A DNA stretch of 8,638 nt from QHWK01 sp035315685. Lineage in GTDB: Bacteria; Acidobacteriota; Vicinamibacteria; Vicinamibacterales; CAVVIG01. Both the position numbers and the translations under genes were made by a program. Each line of letters opens with the position of its first letter. Position 1 is the first letter of the stretch. This document shows positions 7,232-8,638 of the stretch, piece after piece. The stretch lies in the NCBI GenBank assembly GCA_035315685.1, contig DATFXR010000134.1:1-8638 (forward strand), given 5' to 3'. The notes below the pieces were generated by a model. The model searched no databases and was not told the origin of the DNA. It worked only from the letters and a program-made list of their open reading frames with translations.

Positions 7232-7277
7232 ACATTCGGCGTCGCGATCTCCAGCCACCAGAGATACGGAGAGGGCG

Positions 7278-7368
7278 CCCACGAAGACACGAAGAAAGCA
7301 TTTTTGTACAAGAAAGCGTTCTCGTACAACCAGTCTTCGTGTTCTTCGTGCTTTCGTGGCTTCGTGGG
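7278..7368. repeat. Nested inverted-repeat element between convergent genes
   Basis: A 91-bp element bounded by 16-bp inverted repeats with one mismatch: CCCACGAAGACACGAA (7278-7293) and TTCGTGGCTTCGTGGG (7353-7368). The right arm carries extra CTTCGTG units at 7335-7350. Inside is a separate palindrome (7304-7329). Related CACGAAG-type palindromes occur between genes in many environmental GC-rich genomes, so this is probably a dispersed, non-coding repeat. No transposase or clear target-site duplication is visible. It lies in the 182-bp gap (7232-7413); the rest of that gap shows only weak short repeats. Confidence 0.8.
7304..7329. repeat. Central hairpin of the inverted-repeat element
   Basis: TTGTACAAGAA (7304-7314) and TTCTCGTACAA (7319-7329) form an 11-bp stem with one mismatch (7310 against 7323) and the 4-nt loop AGCG. 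It is AT-richer than its surroundings. On either strand the hairpin lacks a downstream T-run, so it is not a classical intrinsic terminator. Confidence 0.7.
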
Positions 7369-7413
7369 AGGCGGCAGGTTTGTGACGTGTGACGGGGGCC
7401 AGGGGCAACGTGC

Positions 7414-8638
7414 TTACGCCAGGGCTCCGGCGAGCTGTCGCAGAAACAACCCGACGTCGGTGACGATGCCCATCGTCTGCGACGAGCCGCGGTCGGCGAG
7501 CTTGGTGACGACGGCAGGGTTGATGTCGACGCAGACCAGACGCACCCACGCCGGCAGCATGTTGCCGACACCGATGCCGTGGAGCATCGTCGAGAGCACG
7601 AGGACGAGCGAGACGTCCTGCAGCGCGGCTGCATAGCGATCCTGCGCCTCGACGAGATCCATGACGGTTTCCGGCAGCGGACCATCGTCTCTGATGCTGC
7701 CGGCGAGAACGAAGTCCACGCCGCGACGGACGCACTCGTACATGACGCCGGACTTCAACACACCCTGATCGACCGCCGCGCGCAGGCCGCCGGCGCGACA
7801 GATGGCGTTGATCGCGCGCATGTGGTGACGGTGGCCGCCTTCGATCGCACGGCCGGTTTCCATGTCCACGCCGAGCGAGGTGCCATAAAGCGCCTGCTCG
7901 GCGTCGTGCACGGCGAGTGCGTTGCCGGCGAGCAGCAGGTTGACGTAGCCGGCGCGGATCAGGTCGCGGAAGTAGGAGCCGCCACCAGTGTGCACCACCA
8001 CCGGTCCGGCGACGAACGCAATCCGCTCGCCGGCCTGTCTGGCGGCGCGCATCATCGCCGCGATCCGTCCGACGCCGACCTCCACCCGCCGCTCGGAGGA
8101 GATTTCAGTGGTCATGAACGCGAAACCGTGCCGATCGCGCTCCTGGAACTCCGGAACGATCTTCACGCCGTGAACGCCGCAGACCACCGCGTCGCCGGCG
8201 CGGAGGTCGCGCAGCTTGCGGCACGCCGCGCTGCCGTCGTGTACGACGATCGCGGCGTCCATGCGCTGCTGGTGCACACCAACCCACGCGCCGCCGATCT
8301 GCACGAACGTCCGGTGATTCGTCGTCGAGTAGAAATCTTCGGGCGCGCACCCGTCACGATCGGCGGCGACCAGATGCGCATCCTCGCTGCGCGCTACGCG
8401 GCATCCCAGCGAGACGAGCTCCTCGAGCACCTCGGTGAGCGCCGCCGGCGCCTTCGCGGTGACGCGCAACGACACGAATGACGGTTCGTCGTTGGTGCGG
8501 CCGATGCGGAACTCGAGCACGTCGAACGCCGCGCCGTGGCGGACGACGGTGTCGAACATCGCGTTCATCAGCTGGGAGTCGATCAGGTGGCCTTCGGCTT
8601 CGACCACCTCGGTGACGGGAACGTCTGAGCGGGCTACG
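7414..8638 (-). CDS. COG1915/TIGR00300 LOR/SDH-like protein, candidate ornithine cyclodeaminase, 5' partial
   Basis: Member of the COG1915/TIGR00300 family (LOR/SDH bifunctional enzyme conserved region). The family includes an archaeal alternative ornithine cyclodeaminase and the C-terminal domain of cyanobacterial AgrE/ArgZ, which converts ornithine to proline with release of ammonia; the activity here is inferred. Counting from the GTG at 8607, motifs are EGHLIDS (5-11), FRIGRTNDEPS (33-43), EDFYSTTNH (90-98), GPVVVHTGGG (201-210), LLLAGNALAVHDAE (224-237), YGTSLGVD (241-248), GGHRHHMRAIN (257-267), LAGSIRDDGPLPE (301-313), TMLHGIGVGNMLP (340-352), CVDINPAVVTKLADRGS (359-375) and GIVTDVG (380-386). 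The NAD-binding and C-terminal regions look intact. The GTG at 8607 would begin MVEAEGHLID, a little short for the family, and the frame stays open to the window edge (DVPVTEVVEAEGH), so the true start is probably outside. It stands alone, without a fused arginine-degrading domain in the visible part, and converges on the propeller gene. Confidence 0.9.
   Translation of the reverse strand, partial: VARSDVPVTEVVEAEGHLIDSQLMNAMFDTVVRHGAAFDVLEFRIGRTNDEPSFVSLRVTAKAPAALTEVLEELVSLGCRVARSEDAHLVAADRDGCAPEDFYSTTNHRTFVQIGGAWVGVHQQRMDAAIVVHDGSAACRKLRDLRAGDAVVCGVHGVKIVPEFQERDRHGFAFMTTEISSERRVEVGVGRIAAMMRAARQAGERIAFVAGPVVVHTGGGSYFRDLIRAGYVNLLLAGNALAVHDAEQALYGTSLGVDMETGRAIEGGHRHHMRAINAICRAGGLRAAVDQGVLKSGVMYECVRRGVDFVLAGSIRDDGPLPETVMDLVEAQDRYAAALQDVSLVLVLSTMLHGIGVGNMLPAWVRLVCVDINPAVVTKLADRGSSQTMGIVTDVGLFLRQLAGALA

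Noticed and set aside
7301..7329. Intrinsic terminator formed by the TTTTT run and the 7304-7329 hairpin.
   Set aside because: The T-run precedes the hairpin on the plus strand, and on the minus strand the hairpin is followed by A's, so neither orientation has the required downstream T-tract.
7278..7368. Insertion sequence remnant.
   Set aside because: Only 91 bp, no transposase fragment in any frame, and no clear target-site duplication; called a repeat element instead.

Overview
The window is GC-rich bacterial chromosomal DNA with tightly packed genes. It holds four complete protein genes, two genes cut by the window edges (actC at the left, a COG1915 gene at the right), and actD, which is complete. 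I see no rRNA, tRNA, CRISPR array, transposase or phage gene. Three things together suggest an environmental bacterium of the Acidobacteriota, perhaps Vicinamibacteria: an alternative complex III module, a ChvG/ChvI-like two-component system beside creD, and short palindromic repeats between genes. This placement is inference from gene content and style, not from a marker gene.

Left edge to 1524 (+ strand): the 3' part of actC, an NrfD/PsrC-like membrane subunit, overlaps actD (DUF3341) by an ATGA junction. Both belong to a respiratory quinol-oxidising alternative complex III or a close relative. The operon stops at actD: the usual actE and actF do not follow. A mirrored array of 14-bp units at 1531-1623 fills the gap to the next, convergent gene.

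1627 to 7231: creD (- strand) and a response regulator/histidine kinase pair (+ strand) diverge from a 142-bp intergenic region. The regulator and kinase overlap by ATGA and look like ChvI/ChvG (envelope or acid-stress sensing) rather than the CreB/CreC pair named with creD in E. coli. A large secreted beta-propeller protein of unknown function follows the kinase on the same strand after 31 bp, and may be part of the operon or an output of the system.

7232 to the right edge: a gap of 182 bp holds a nested inverted-repeat element (7278-7368). Beyond it, on the - strand, lies a COG1915/TIGR00300 protein related to the LOR/SDH-like ornithine cyclodeaminase domain. Its 5' end runs off the window.

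Functionally the window joins a piece of the respiratory chain, an envelope-stress sensing unit with an inner-membrane CreD protein, an exported propeller, and an amino-acid-metabolism enzyme. There is no strong evidence for a wholly new system. The most notable points are the pairing of creD with a ChvGI-type system, the exported propeller behind the kinase, and two unrelated palindromic repeats, one at each of the two tail-to-tail gene junctions.
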